Of a stretch of DNA of 64,000 bases, positions 53,258 through 62,936 are shown one piece after another. The stretch covers positions 157,836-221,835 of the forward strand of contig NZ_JASHJI010000010.1 in NCBI RefSeq assembly GCF_030733265.1, given 5' to 3'. The position numbers and the translations under genes are program-made. Origin of the DNA: Roseibium sp. MMSF_3412 (GTDB taxonomy: Bacteria > Pseudomonadota > Alphaproteobacteria > Rhizobiales > Stappiaceae). Positions within the stretch are counted from its first letter, which is position 1, and each line of letters starts with the position of its first letter. The notes under the pieces were generated by a model, which worked only from the letters and a program-made list of their open reading frames with translations, had not been told where the DNA came from and searched no databases.

Positions 53258-54688
53258 TTGGGCAAGGTCACCGGTTTTATGGAAATCGATCGTCAGGAGC
53301 AGAAGTACCAGCCGGCTTCTGACCGTATCCGCCATTTCCGCGAATTCACAATCCCGTTGAACGATCAGGAAGTCGCCAGCCAGGCAGCGCGCTGCATGGA
53401 TTGCGGTATCCCGTTCTGTCACGGTCCCGACGGATGTCCTGTCAACAACCAGATCCCCGACTGGAACGACCTCGTCTACCAGGGTGACTGGGACATTGCC
53501 CTGCGCAATCTGCATTCGACGAACAACTTCCCCGAATTCACCGGACGCATCTGCCCGGCCCCTTGCGAGGAAGCCTGCACGCTGAACCTTGAAGACATCC
53601 CGGTCAACATCAAGACCGTCGAACAGGCAATTGCCGACAAGGGATGGGAAGAGGGCTGGATCGTCCCGGAACCTTCCGCACGCAAGACCGGCAAGGCCGT
53701 TGCGATCATCGGGTCCGGACCGGCCGGAATGGCAGCTGCACAGCAGCTCGCGCGCGCCGGGCACACCGTCCACATCTACGAGCGGGAACCCAAGGCGGGC
53801 GGTCTGCTGCGCTACGGCATCCCCGATTTCAAGATGGAAAAACACTATATCGACCGGCGCGTCGAGCAGATGGAAGGCGAAGGTGTCACCTTCCACTACG
53901 GAGTGAATGTCGGCGTCGACACCACGCTTGAAGAGCTTGCCGAACGGCACGATGCGGTCATCCTGTGCGCCGGTGCGGAACGCCCGCGCGATCCGGGCGT
54001 TTCCGGCATGGAACTGGAAGGTTGCCACTGGGCAATGAAATATCTCGTCCAGCAGAACCGCCGGGTCGGCGGTGAACCGGAAGGCGACGAACTGCCGATC
54101 TGGGCAGGTGGCAAGCACGTCGTTGTCATCGGCGGCGGCGACACCGCCTCCGACTGTGTTGGAACGGCGTTCCGTCAGGGCGCGCTGTCCGTTACGCAGC
54201 TCGACATCCGCCCGATCCCGCCGCTCAAGGAAGACAAGATGACGGTCTGGCCCTACTGGCCGACCAAGTTCCGCACGTCGTCCTCGCAGGCGGAAGGCGC
54301 CGAACGCGAATTCTCAGCGGCAACACTGGCCCTCGTCGGCGAAGACGGTGTGGTTACCGGCGTCAAATGCGCCCGCGTTGACGAAAAGCGCCGTCCGATC
54401 GAGGGCACGGAATTCATTCTGCGCGCGGATCTGGTTCTGGCAGCAATCGGCTTTTCCGGCCCGCTGCTGGATACCTATATTGCCGAGGCAGGTGATCAGC
54501 TTGAACTCGACGGTCGCACCAACGTGAAGGCCAATACCGAAGATTACAAGACAAGCCTGGACAAGGTCTTTGCCGCAGGTGACGTGCGCAAGGGTCAGTC
54601 GCTGGTCGTCTGGGCCATCCGGGAAGGCCGGCAGGCCGCAAGGGCAGTCGACGAATTCCTGACCGGTTCTTCCGATCTTCCGAGATAA
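53258..54688 (+). CDS. gltD: Glutamate synthase (NADPH) small chain
   Basis: A 476-residue electron-transfer subunit. Cysteines 46, 49, 54 and 60 ([16 protein letters not shown]) and the [11 protein letters not shown] cluster hold two 4Fe-4S centres; GSGPAGM binds FAD and GGGDTASD binds NADPH. It feeds electrons to GltB. The best start is TTG 53258, 5 bases after GAGGAGG, which gives the family N-terminus GKVTGFMEI; an in-frame ATG at 53189 would add 23 residues and carries an internal hairpin in the mRNA. Confidence 0.96.
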   Translation: MGKVTGFMEIDRQEQKYQPASDRIRHFREFTIPLNDQEVASQAARCMDCGIPFCHGPDGCPVNNQIPDWNDLVYQGDWDIALRNLHSTNNFPEFTGRICPAPCEEACTLNLEDIPVNIKTVEQAIADKGWEEGWIVPEPSARKTGKAVAIIGSGPAGMAAAQQLARAGHTVHIYEREPKAGGLLRYGIPDFKMEKHYIDRRVEQMEGEGVTFHYGVNVGVDTTLEELAERHDAVILCAGAERPRDPGVSGMELEGCHWAMKYLVQQNRRVGGEPEGDELPIWAGGKHVVVIGGGDTASDCVGTAFRQGALSVTQLDIRPIPPLKEDKMTVWPYWPTKFRTSSSQAEGAEREFSAATLALVGEDGVVTGVKCARVDEKRRPIEGTEFILRADLVLAAIGFSGPLLDTYIAEAGDQLELDGRTNVKANTEDYKTSLDKVFAAGDVRKGQSLVVWAIREGRQAARAVDEFLTGSSDLPR

Positions 54689-54770
54689 CCCGAGAGTGTG
54701 AAGGCGGCTCCGGGCCGCCACTCCAAGGTCTACGCACGCAGCGAAGAAGCTGCGTTGCACCTTTTGGAAA

Positions 54771-55952
54771 CTAAGACCCGCTCGGAATGGCTTCTTCCAG
54801 GACCGACGTGCCTTCGACCGCCATGCGCGGGTCGTCCACGCGGCCGGGCATGGGCGGCAGCGGGTCGCCCTTGACGAAGAAACGATAGGCCGAGCTGTTT
54901 CTGTTGACAGTGCCTTCGTCATCCTCGCCGCCCAGAAGCAGGGCCTCGGGCGACGTTGTCCGGCCCGTCAGCACGATGAAGTTCGGATCGTCCTCGATGC
55001 CCTCGAACGCAAGCCCGCCATAACCGCCAAGCAGCCGCAGCAGCTCGCGGTCAACGAAGAACGCGACCTTCTGATACCCCGGCCAGGTGAAGCCGATCCG
55101 GTCCTGCGTGCGCAGCCGTGTGTTCTTGCCGTCAACATCCGGGCCGAAAGAGGAATAGCTGCCGTCCTCCGCCAGGAAAATGTCCCAGATATCCACATAG
55201 CGGACACGGCGGTCCTCTGTCAGCGACTGGAAGATCGAGTTCAGCTGCGTGAAATCCGCGTTGACCGTCTCCGTATTCGTGGGCGGCAATCCCGCCCAGA
55301 CGACGGGCTTCTTTTCCTGGCGCACCACGCGCACAAAGCCTTCGACCTTGTTGCGATAGGCGTCGATCCATTCCTGGGTCATGAACTCGACCGGGACTTC
55401 GCCTGGAAACGGCTTGCCCAGATCCTGGCGGCCGATCATCACGACCACGGCCTTGACGTCGTCTCCACGTATCTTCGCAAGCGCTCTGGTGCTCCAGTCG
55501 GGCGCGCCTTCACCCGCAAAGCCCAGTTTGTCCTCCGTGATCCGCTCGACGCGAATCTGCGGCTTTTCGGAAAAGATGAAATCAAGCCCGTCGGCAACGC
55601 CACGTGCCATGCGGTCGCCGACGACCAGGATCACACCGGCGTTTTCGTCTTTGGCCACGGCTTCGTATTTCGGCGGCGTCCCGGCCGCCCGTGCCGGTGC
55701 CTTGCGTTTCTTCACCTGCTGCTGGGACTGCTGACCCCGGCGGCGTTCCTTGTTGCCGAAAAGTTTCTGCAAGGGGGAAAACGGATTGAAGCCGCGCAGC
55801 AAACCGCTTTGCGCGACAATTATCTCTTTGTCTTCAGCCTGCTGGGCAAAGGCATCAGGAGACGGCCCGAACGAGAGGCACAGCACGGCAACCAACGCAA
55901 CTCTTGAAAGATGCATTATTGCTTTCGTGCTGAGCTTTGCCTGTCCGGGCAT
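54771..55952 (-). CDS. Exported SGNH-hydrolase-like protein (DUF459)
   Basis: A 393-residue exported protein with a hydrophobic signal segment (LSRVALVAVLCLSFGPSPDA), a basic linker (NKERRRGQQSQQQVKKRKAP), then an SGNH/GDSL-like fold with VILVVGDRMARGVADGL as block I and VVVMIGRQD as a likely block III. DUF459 proteins occur near peptidoglycan genes in alphaproteobacteria; the usual GDS motif reads GDR here, so the catalytic serine may be absent. Starts at GTG 55961, ATG 55952 and ATG 55916 are possible. It follows mltB in the same direction. Confidence 0.78.
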   Translation of the reverse strand: MPGQAKLSTKAIMHLSRVALVAVLCLSFGPSPDAFAQQAEDKEIIVAQSGLLRGFNPFSPLQKLFGNKERRRGQQSQQQVKKRKAPARAAGTPPKYEAVAKDENAGVILVVGDRMARGVADGLDFIFSEKPQIRVERITEDKLGFAGEGAPDWSTRALAKIRGDDVKAVVVMIGRQDLGKPFPGEVPVEFMTQEWIDAYRNKVEGFVRVVRQEKKPVVWAGLPPTNTETVNADFTQLNSIFQSLTEDRRVRYVDIWDIFLAEDGSYSSFGPDVDGKNTRLRTQDRIGFTWPGYQKVAFFVDRELLRLLGGYGGLAFEGIEDDPNFIVLTGRTTSPEALLLGGEDDEGTVNRNSSAYRFFVKGDPLPPMPGRVDDPRMAVEGTSVLEEAIPSGS

Positions 55953-56052
55953 CAATGCCACCGCTCAATCCCGTTGATCCGCCTAACACAGATAAACCCA
56001 ACAGCGCCGCAGGGGAAGCCACCAGATGCGTGTTGATTTGTGCAGGTGGCAT

Positions 56053-57282
56053 TCAGCCGCCCTGCTTCACCTGCCTCAGCAACATGACCGATGCATATCC
56101 GTCCGGCACGAGACCGCGCGATTGCTGGAAGGCACGGATGCCCCTGCGCGTTGCGGGTCCGACCTTGCCGTCTGCGGCACCGACGGAAAAACCGCGCCTG
56201 TTCAGAAGGTTCTGCAATTCGGCCGTTTCCGATCGGCTGAGCGGTTTGTGATCCCGCGACCAGTCGCCCGCAAGCGGTCCGCCTCCGATCAGCCGGTCTG
56301 CCAGGTGGCCGACGGCAAGGGCGTAGGCCGTCGCATTGTTGTACCGCTTGATCACGTAGAAATTGCGCAACATCAGAAAGGCCGGTCCGCTCGCGCCTGC
56401 CGGAAGCACCAGAACAGCCTTGTCGGACGGCCGCGGAAAGCCCCTGCCATTGGAGCGGCCGATGCCGTATTTGCTCCACTCGCCGATCGTCAGGGTCTTC
56501 TCGCCATCGGCCAGGTGATAGTCGAAGCCGGACGGCAGCTTGACTTCATAGCCCCAGGTCTTGCCGGTCTGCCAGCCGTGTTTCTTCAGGTAGTTCGCGG
56601 TGGAGGCGAGTGCATCAGGGATCGACGTCCAGATATCCCGGCGGCCATCGCCGTCATAATCGGAGGCGTAGGCTTTCCAGCTCGACGGCATGAATTGCGT
56701 GTGACCCATCGCACCGGCCCAGGAACCTTCCATGTCCTGAAAGCGGACATGACCCGCCTGAACGATGGCAAGAGCGGTCACCAGCTCCTTGTTCCAGAAG
56801 CTCTTCCGTCGCGGCGCCGCATAGGCCAGGGTGGCAAGGGCCTGGATCACGTTGTGCCGGCCCATGAAGCCGCCATAGTTGGTCTCCATGCCCCAGATCG
56901 CCAGGACCGCTTCCCGGTCGACGCCATATCTGCCTTCGATCTGCTGCAGGACAATTGCGTATTCCTCCAGCAGCTCGCGCCCCTTTTCAACACGGGTATC
57001 GGAAACCGCACTGTCCAGGTAGTCCCAGATCGGCTTCACGAATTCCGACTGTTTTCCCATCAGGCGGATCGTGTCGTCGTCGGGTTTCATCCCGGTGAAG
57101 ACGGAATTGTAGGTCTGTGAGGAGATCCCGGCAGCCTTCGCCGTCGGCCAGAAGTCGCGCACGAAACGGTCAAACCCGGGATCGGCCTGCGCGGGCACGG
57201 CCATGGCGGCAAGTCCGGTTGCCAGGATGGCGCGGCTCGCCAGCCGCCGAAGTCGGGATGTCACGAAAGTCAGTCCAGGCAT
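56053..57282 (-). CDS. MltB-family lytic murein transglycosylase with peptidoglycan-binding domain
   Basis: A 409-residue exported enzyme. A signal peptide (cut near AQA) is followed by the SLT_2/MltB catalytic domain, with the catalytic glutamate in LAIWGMETNYGG and GAMGHTQFMPSSWKAYASD. A C-terminal peptidoglycan-binding domain (about 345-405) contains LQNLLNRRGFSVGAADGKVG. It cleaves glycan strands between MurNAc and GlcNAc, leaving 1,6-anhydro ends. It is paired with the SGNH-like gene downstream. Confidence 0.93.
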   Translation of the reverse strand: MPGLTFVTSRLRRLASRAILATGLAAMAVPAQADPGFDRFVRDFWPTAKAAGISSQTYNSVFTGMKPDDDTIRLMGKQSEFVKPIWDYLDSAVSDTRVEKGRELLEEYAIVLQQIEGRYGVDREAVLAIWGMETNYGGFMGRHNVIQALATLAYAAPRRKSFWNKELVTALAIVQAGHVRFQDMEGSWAGAMGHTQFMPSSWKAYASDYDGDGRRDIWTSIPDALASTANYLKKHGWQTGKTWGYEVKLPSGFDYHLADGEKTLTIGEWSKYGIGRSNGRGFPRPSDKAVLVLPAGASGPAFLMLRNFYVIKRYNNATAYALAVGHLADRLIGGGPLAGDWSRDHKPLSRSETAELQNLLNRRGFSVGAADGKVGPATRRGIRAFQQSRGLVPDGYASVMLLRQVKQGG

Positions 57283-57374
57283 CAGGGCCTCCTTAAGCCC
57301 AAGGGTCCGTGACCCTCATTCGTGTTCGCTTCTGCCCCCGCCCCATGAATGATCGTTGAGTGGTTACTGTACCG

Positions 57375-58832
57375 TTAATGACGGAACCTGACACCGGCTT
57401 CGATCGCATTTTCCGTGTAGTCGCTGCCATCCTCCGAACTGTCGAACCTGCGATGGGTGTAGTCGACGATCAGGGCCGTGTTTCGCGTCAATGCGAAGGT
57501 CACGCCGCCAAATCCGGTCAATGTCTTTTCTTCAATCGAAACGCCTTCATACGTCCTGTAACTGTATCCGACACCCGTTTCCGCAACCAGCCGGTCACTG
57601 AACGCGTGCGCAACCCTCAGATCCCCCGAATAAATGATCGAGCCGCTGGACGTGTCAATATCGGTGGCGACAAAGTTTGTTCCGAGCCCGGCCGTGACGG
57701 TTGTCAGGCGGGAGGGCGACCAGACCAGCGATCCGTCGACAACAAGACCAGACAGGGCGTCCAGACGGTCATCCTCGATATCCTCGATCCGCCAGCCGAG
57801 ACCGATATTGCCGGTCACCTTAGGACCCGACGCGATGCTGAGACCGCCGCGCAGCTGGTAGCCGTTGGCATCGCGTTTTTCACAAAGGCTGTCACTACAG
57901 GAGTCGTCGAAGCGGCGCAGAAGCAGTGATCCCTCAACAAAGGGCGTGAACACGCTGCCGGTATCCATGTCGAGCCGGAGATTGGCCGAGTAAAGCGTGT
58001 TGTCGCGCCCGCTGTCGATATCGTCGTCCGAGGTGTAGACACTCCGGTCGAGCCCGACGAACGCCGTCGCCGCAACAAGACCGACGGCGCGCGTCGCACC
58101 GAGATCGGCGGTGAATGTCTGGACGTGATCGGCACCGGAAGCCGTTGATTCGGCGCTCCCGTCCTCCTCGCGCGTGTAGGTGTAGGACACACCGGTGTCG
58201 ATCTGTGTCACATCGTTGAGATCGAGCCTCAGGTCGGCAGCGGCGGACACGTTGCCGTCATTGTCGTCTGAGTTTTCCGGATACCCGGTATAAGAGCCGC
58301 GCAGCGACGCGCCGAATTCATGCCGTGACCAGTTTGATGTAAGCGCCAGGTCCGGAGAAATCCGGTAGAGGGCCCCTGCCGTGCCCGAGGAGGAGCGGGC
58401 GGTGTTGTCCGTCCAGCCGGTGGCAAGCGTAATTTGCGGCGTGAAGGTGAAGGATCCAAGACGAATGCCGCTCGGCTGATCGAACGTCGTGTCCCCGCCA
58501 AAGACGCTGTCATCGACAAGACTGTCCGACAGGGGAACCGAACGGTCCACAGACGCGATTCGATCGGAAAACGGCCGCACCGGCGCGACCTGGCCGTTTG
58601 TCCCCAGGCCGCTGGAGCCTTCTTCCGCCTCCGCGCTGTTGAGCGTCCGTCGAAGCGCATAGACGTCGGATTGGGTCGGGTTGGCCCGCGCGCTCTCCGC
58701 GGCAGCATCGGCCACGCCTTCCCGCCCTCCGGGGTCATCCGTCCCGCGCAGGTTCGGAAGCGCCGTTTGCGCATGGGACGGCGCCGCCGCAAAAACGGTC
58801 AGAAAGGCAAGCAAAGGCAATAAGCGGCGCAT
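57375..58832 (-). CDS. Outer-membrane beta-barrel protein (BBP2_2 family)
   Basis: A 485-residue protein with a signal peptide (cut near SHA, residue 21) and a disordered acidic region (25-125). About a dozen amphipathic beta-hairpins follow, rich in aromatic girdle residues (ITLATGWTDNTARSSSG, SAAADLRLDLNDVTQIDTGV), ending in the outer-membrane signature VRFRH with C-terminal aromatic spacing. It resembles the BBP2_2 barrels of Hyphomicrobiales, which may export or anchor surface polysaccharide. The two cysteines at SCSDSLC may form a disulfide. Role unknown. Confidence 0.82.
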   Translation of the reverse strand: MRRLLPLLAFLTVFAAAPSHAQTALPNLRGTDDPGGREGVADAAAESARANPTQSDVYALRRTLNSAEAEEGSSGLGTNGQVAPVRPFSDRIASVDRSVPLSDSLVDDSVFGGDTTFDQPSGIRLGSFTFTPQITLATGWTDNTARSSSGTAGALYRISPDLALTSNWSRHEFGASLRGSYTGYPENSDDNDGNVSAAADLRLDLNDVTQIDTGVSYTYTREEDGSAESTASGADHVQTFTADLGATRAVGLVAATAFVGLDRSVYTSDDDIDSGRDNTLYSANLRLDMDTGSVFTPFVEGSLLLRRFDDSCSDSLCEKRDANGYQLRGGLSIASGPKVTGNIGLGWRIEDIEDDRLDALSGLVVDGSLVWSPSRLTTVTAGLGTNFVATDIDTSSGSIIYSGDLRVAHAFSDRLVAETGVGYSYRTYEGVSIEEKTLTGFGGVTFALTRNTALIVDYTHRRFDSSEDGSDYTENAIEAGVRFRH

Positions 58833-59150
58833 TCAGGTATCGAACCGGTCGAAATCGTGATCGGTTTCAAACTGACGAATGATGGTTAATCCTTCGTTTC
58901 TTTTTTGCAAAATGACAACGCAACAACGCTTTGCAGACCCGGAGTTTGACCCGAACGTGCTTTCATCCACATGCGCGGCTAATTTGCCGCGCGTCATACC
59001 GGTCAAATACGCGCACATCCATAGATTTGGCACAATCTGGGCAGAGACAGTGAATTTGTCGGGAATCTGCGGCGGTTTGGCGGCTGTCGCTCCTTGATCC
59101 CCGCCGACGAGTGTTTTAGGTCATACCCTGTTCAGAAAAAGAAAGATCAT
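58833..59150. other. Intergenic region between the beta-barrel gene and kpsF
   Basis: 318 bases with no gene. It holds the divergent promoters. A CtrA half-site TTAACCAT lies on the reverse strand at 58882-58889, without the second TTAA half. Confidence 0.45.
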
Positions 59151-60164
59151 ATGGCTACTCCATCCCCCGGTTCCGTTTCCGATCAAGGCGCTGACAATCT
59201 TGCGCAAAGTGTCGTGTCCGCCGAACGGACCCTGGAGACAGAAATCGCGGGATTGAGCGCTGTCAGGGCCGCACTGAAAAACGGTCTTTCCGGCCCGTTC
59301 CAACGAACGTTTGAGCTGATCAGCAAGAGCACCGGTCGTGTCATCGTTACCGGCATCGGCAAGAGCGGTCATATCGGCACGAAGATCGCCGCCAGTCTTG
59401 CCTCCACGGGAACGCCGTCTTTCTTCGTGCACGCCTCCGAAGCAAGTCATGGCGACCTGGGCATGATCGGCAATGGCGATGTGGTTCTGGCCCTGTCCTG
59501 GTCGGGCGAGACACAGGAACTCGCCAGCATCGTGACCTACACCCGGCGCTTCAAGGTTCCGCTGGTGGCCATCACCTCCCGCGAAGACAGCGCACTCGGC
59601 CGGGCTTCGGACATCGTCCTGAAGCTGCCAAGCGTCGCCGAAGCCTGCCCCCATGGCCTGGCACCCACGACATCCGCCCTGATCCAGCTTGCCATCGGCG
59701 ATGCGCTTGCCGTGGCGCTTTTGGAGGGACGCGGTTTCACCGCTCAGGATTTTCGCGTCTTTCATCCCGGCGGCCGGCTGGGCGCCAGCCTCAAATCGGC
59801 GCGGGACATCATGCATTCCGGGGACAGACTTCCGCTCGTGTCCGCATCCACATCCATGAGCGAAGGCATTGTCCTGATGACCCAGCGCGGCTTCGGGGTC
59901 CTCGGTGTGACAGACGAATTGAACCAGCTGATCGGGATCATTACGGACGGCGATCTGCGCCGGCACGTCTCGGCGAACCTCCTGGAAAAGTCCGCCGGTG
60001 ATATCATGACCGCGTCGCCGAAAACGGTCGCGCCGGACACGTTGTCGGCGACGATCCTTGAACTGGTGAACAGCCTGTCGATCACGTCCGTTTTCGTGAT
60101 CGAGGACGGCCGCCCCGTCGGCATCGTGCACCTCCACGATCTTCTGCGGATCGGCGCAGCCTGA
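59151..60164 (+). CDS. Arabinose-5-phosphate isomerase (KpsF/GutQ family)
   Basis: A 337-residue enzyme with an SIS sugar-isomerase domain (VIVTGIGKSGHIGTKIAASL near residue 62, SWSGETQEL, PSVAEACPHGLAPTTSA) and two C-terminal CBS domains (IMHSGDRLPLV and IMTASPKTVAPDT regions). It interconverts ribulose-5-P and arabinose-5-P, the first step to Kdo for lipopolysaccharide or capsule. The ATG at 59151 follows AGAAAGA; the longer frame adds 19 residues. Other Kdo genes are not in the window. Confidence 0.92.
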   Translation: MATPSPGSVSDQGADNLAQSVVSAERTLETEIAGLSAVRAALKNGLSGPFQRTFELISKSTGRVIVTGIGKSGHIGTKIAASLASTGTPSFFVHASEASHGDLGMIGNGDVVLALSWSGETQELASIVTYTRRFKVPLVAITSREDSALGRASDIVLKLPSVAEACPHGLAPTTSALIQLAIGDALAVALLEGRGFTAQDFRVFHPGGRLGASLKSARDIMHSGDRLPLVSASTSMSEGIVLMTQRGFGVLGVTDELNQLIGIITDGDLRRHVSANLLEKSAGDIMTASPKTVAPDTLSATILELVNSLSITSVFVIEDGRPVGIVHLHDLLRIGAA

Positions 60165-60337
60165 AATTTGCCGAAACGGACCGGCAGGCCCCGGTCACAA
60201 AACCGTCAGCACGGCTAAAAAAGTTCGTTTTCCATGCACTTCGTCGAAGCGCATTAGGATTTGATTAGCCATAACGGACTTAGACTGCACCCGAGTTTAA
60301 CTGGCGTTGGTGCCATAAACCTTGGTGTGTGATCAGA

Positions 60338-61105
60338 ATGGATCTGGCGACCCTTATTGGAATCCTGGGTGCGTTTGGCATCGTGTTGACCGCTATTTTC
60401 CTTGGCGGCAGCTTCACGCAATTTGTCGATGTGCCCTCGATGCTGATCGTGATCGGCGGCGGTCTTGCCGCCACGCTTGTCCGCTTTCAGCTGTCGGATA
60501 TCGCGACCGCCTTCGTGACAGGTTTCAAGGTTGCCCTTGCCGGCAAGGGCAACAGCCCGCGGGACCTCATTTCGGAGATCACCAATCTCGGCGAAATCGT
60601 GCGCAAGTCCGGTCCGCTCGGACTGGAAAACGTCGATGTCTCGGACCCGGTTCTTGCCAAGGGTGTGCAGTATATCGCGGACGGCTACGAGCTCGAATTC
60701 ATCAAGGAAGCGATGGAACGGGAGCGGGATCTGCAGCTGTCACGCCTGTCTGAAGGCAAGCGCGTGATGAAGGCGCTCGGCGATTCGGCCCCGGCCTTCG
60801 GCATGATCGGAACACTGGTCGGTCTGGTCCAGATGCTGGCCAACATGGACGACCCGGCAGCGATCGGTCCTTCCATGGCTGTCGCGCTGCTCACCACGCT
60901 TTACGGCGCTCTTATCTCGAACATCATCTGCCTGCCGCTCGTGGACAAGCTCGATGCGAAATTCGACGTGGATGAACTCAACCAGACGCTGATCATCGAC
61001 GGTGTGTGCCAGATCCGCGAATCCAAGAGCCCCGCGCTCATCAAGGAAATGCTGGTGGCCTACCTGCCGGAGAAAATACGCGCCGAACTGGCTGAGGCGG
61101 CATAA
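60338..61105 (+). CDS. MotA/PomA-type stator channel protein
   Basis: A 255-residue membrane protein with four transmembrane helices (DLATLIGILGAFGIVLTAIF; PSMLIVIGGGLAATLVRFQL; PAFGMIGTLVGLVQMLANM; MAVALLTTLYGALISNIICL) and a cytoplasmic loop with charged residues (EFIKEAMERERDLQLSRLSE). This is the PomA/MotP pattern, more typical of Na+-type stators than the classical MotA. With the MotB-like protein next door it should conduct H+ or Na+ to drive a motor. No flagellar gene is in sight. Start ATG 60338 is preferred over GTG 60329. Confidence 0.88.
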   Translation: MDLATLIGILGAFGIVLTAIFLGGSFTQFVDVPSMLIVIGGGLAATLVRFQLSDIATAFVTGFKVALAGKGNSPRDLISEITNLGEIVRKSGPLGLENVDVSDPVLAKGVQYIADGYELEFIKEAMERERDLQLSRLSEGKRVMKALGDSAPAFGMIGTLVGLVQMLANMDDPAAIGPSMAVALLTTLYGALISNIICLPLVDKLDAKFDVDELNQTLIIDGVCQIRESKSPALIKEMLVAYLPEKIRAELAEAA

Positions 61106-61131
61106 CAGTCTAACCGAACGGGCAGGAGTGC

Positions 61132-61986
61132 ATGGCAAAGAAAAAGCAGCAAGGCGGCGGTGGCGCTCCAGACTGGCTGGTAACCTTTGCCGACCTGATG
61201 TCGCTGCTCGTGTGTTTCTTCGTCCTGATCATCTCCTTTTCCATTCAGGACAAGGAGAAACTGCAGGTCGTTGCCGGGTCGATGCGCGAGGCCTTCGGTG
61301 TCAAGGAAACCTCGCGCCGCACGGGCATTATCGAGGTCGAAGGCATTCCCATCCGGCAATACATGAAAGACATCAGCCAGGTCGAACAGGAAAACGATTC
61401 CGACTTCTCGCAGGAGCGGCACGAAAAGCGCCGCAAACAGGGGCCGGAAGCCAACACGCACGACACGCTTGAAGCCGATATCGAAAAACCGCGCCAATTT
61501 GCAACGGCCGCAGCCTCCCTGCGACAGGCCTGGCAGGAAATGCCGGAAATCACCGAGGTTTCGAGCAACATCATTCTGGAAGAATCAGACGAAGGCCTGA
61601 ACATCATGCTGGTCGACCAGGACGGCCGCTCGATGTTCCGCGAAGGATCCAAATATCCCTATGAAACAACACGGCGCCTGATTGCCAAGATGGCACCGGT
61701 GCTCGCGCGCATGCCGAATCGCGTCGAAATCACCGGGCACACCACGGCAGGCCAGCAGACAAGTGATCCGAGCTACACCGGCTGGGACCTGTCGAGCGAA
61801 CGCGCGAATGTCGCACGTCAGATCCTGGCGGAGTACGGGGTGCCCGAGGATCAGTTCTTCGCCGTTGTTGGCAAGGCAGATACGGAGCCGCTATTTCCGA
61901 ACGATCCCTACCTGGCTGCGAACAGGCGCATCGGCATCCTGCTGAAGGCAGAAGAACCTCCGGTCCCGCCCGGCCACAAGCTTTGA
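61132..61986 (+). CDS. MotB/PomB-type stator protein with OmpA domain
   Basis: A 284-residue protein: short basic Gly-rich N-terminus (KKKQQGGGGAPDW), a single transmembrane helix (FADLMSLLVCFFVLIISFSI) with the ion-binding Asp21, a charged linker with RHEKRRKQGPEANTHD, and a C-terminal OmpA/peptidoglycan-binding domain (VEITGHTTAG, ANRRIGILLKA). It forms the ion channel with the upstream MotA-like protein. The linker is long and charged; the gene begins 27 bases after motA. Confidence 0.9.
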   Translation: MAKKKQQGGGGAPDWLVTFADLMSLLVCFFVLIISFSIQDKEKLQVVAGSMREAFGVKETSRRTGIIEVEGIPIRQYMKDISQVEQENDSDFSQERHEKRRKQGPEANTHDTLEADIEKPRQFATAAASLRQAWQEMPEITEVSSNIILEESDEGLNIMLVDQDGRSMFREGSKYPYETTRRLIAKMAPVLARMPNRVEITGHTTAGQQTSDPSYTGWDLSSERANVARQILAEYGVPEDQFFAVVGKADTEPLFPNDPYLAANRRIGILLKAEEPPVPPGHKL

Positions 61987-62042
61987 CCTTCCCAAGGCGC
62001 TGACCTTTCCTCCCGTTCGTTCGTGAGTTCGGCGAGATCGAG

Positions 62043-62350
62043 CGCGCTTCCTCAGGATGAGGGTGTTCATTCTCGAGTATCGTCATTCCAAATACGCGCC
62101 TGCGAGATCTGATGCGCTCGTTGAATCGATGGCGCTGGGGCGGGCAACACGCCCCTACCGTCATTCCAGACAAGTGAGGTGGTACCGAACGCTGATCTGG
62201 AATCCAGATTTCTGCTCGCGCCAGAGGCGCGTCGTCTCCCAGGAAATGTGTTTTCGGGTTCGCTCCGCTCACACTGACATCTGGATTCCGGATCAGCGTG
62301 CAGCTTGCGCTGCACTTGTCCGGAAAGACGGATCTTTCCATCCGGCCGCC
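62043..62350 (+). repeat. 308-bp direct repeat, copy A
   Basis: About 97% identical (roughly 9 differences counted by eye) to the copy at 62498-62805. Inside is an inverted repeat, CGCTGATCTGGAATCCAGA and its near-complement TCTGGATTCCGGATCAGCG, plus GGCAACACGCCCCTACCGTC and TTGTCCGGAAAGACGGATC segments of the kind seen in alphaproteobacterial intergenic repeats. Confidence 0.85.
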
Positions 62351-62497
62351 GTCCCGGCCAAGCAAAGCGCAGAGCCGGGACCTCCGCGTTTACAGAGAGG
62401 TTCGCTCCACCTCATCCTGAGGAGCACGCTTGCGTGCGTCTCGAAGGATCAGTGGCAAGCTCCGTTCCGTGGAACCCATCCTTCGGGACAGCGCTCA

Positions 62498-62805
62498 CGC
62501 GCTTCCTCAGGATGAGGGTGTTCATACTCGAGTATCGTCATTCCAAATACGCGCCTGCGCGATCGGATGCGCTCGTTGAATCGATGGCGCTGGAGCCGGC
62601 AACACGCCCCTACCGTCATTCCAGACAAGTGAGGTGGAACCGAACGCTGATCTGGAATCCAGACTTCTGCTCGCGCCAGAGGCGCGTCATCTCCCAGGAA
62701 ATGTGTTTTCGGGTTCGCTCCGCTCACACTGACATCTGGATTCCGGATCAGCGTGCAGCTTGCGCTGCACTTGTCCGGAAAGACGGATCTTTCCACCCGG
62801 CCGCC
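62498..62805 (+). repeat. 308-bp direct repeat, copy B
   Basis: Same 308 bp, offset by 455 bases. The 147 bases between the copies include CCTCATCCTGAGGAG, a palindromic unit frequent in alphaproteobacterial intergenic DNA. The block 61987-62936 holds no credible gene: short frames in it are repeat-derived. Confidence 0.85.
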
Positions 62806-62936
62806 CCACCGGAGGCAGCGCGGTAGAACCTGCATCCGCTTTTCTGCTGAGACAATCTCCAGCATGGTCGCGGTCAGTGCACACCTGATCCGCCTTTAAT
62901 CCCCCTGACCGCAAGATTTTCATGTTCCGGTCAGAA

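Noticed and set aside
58882..58889. TTAACCAT resembling a CtrA site
   Set aside because: Only a half-site; the partner TTAA at the required 7-base spacing is missing.
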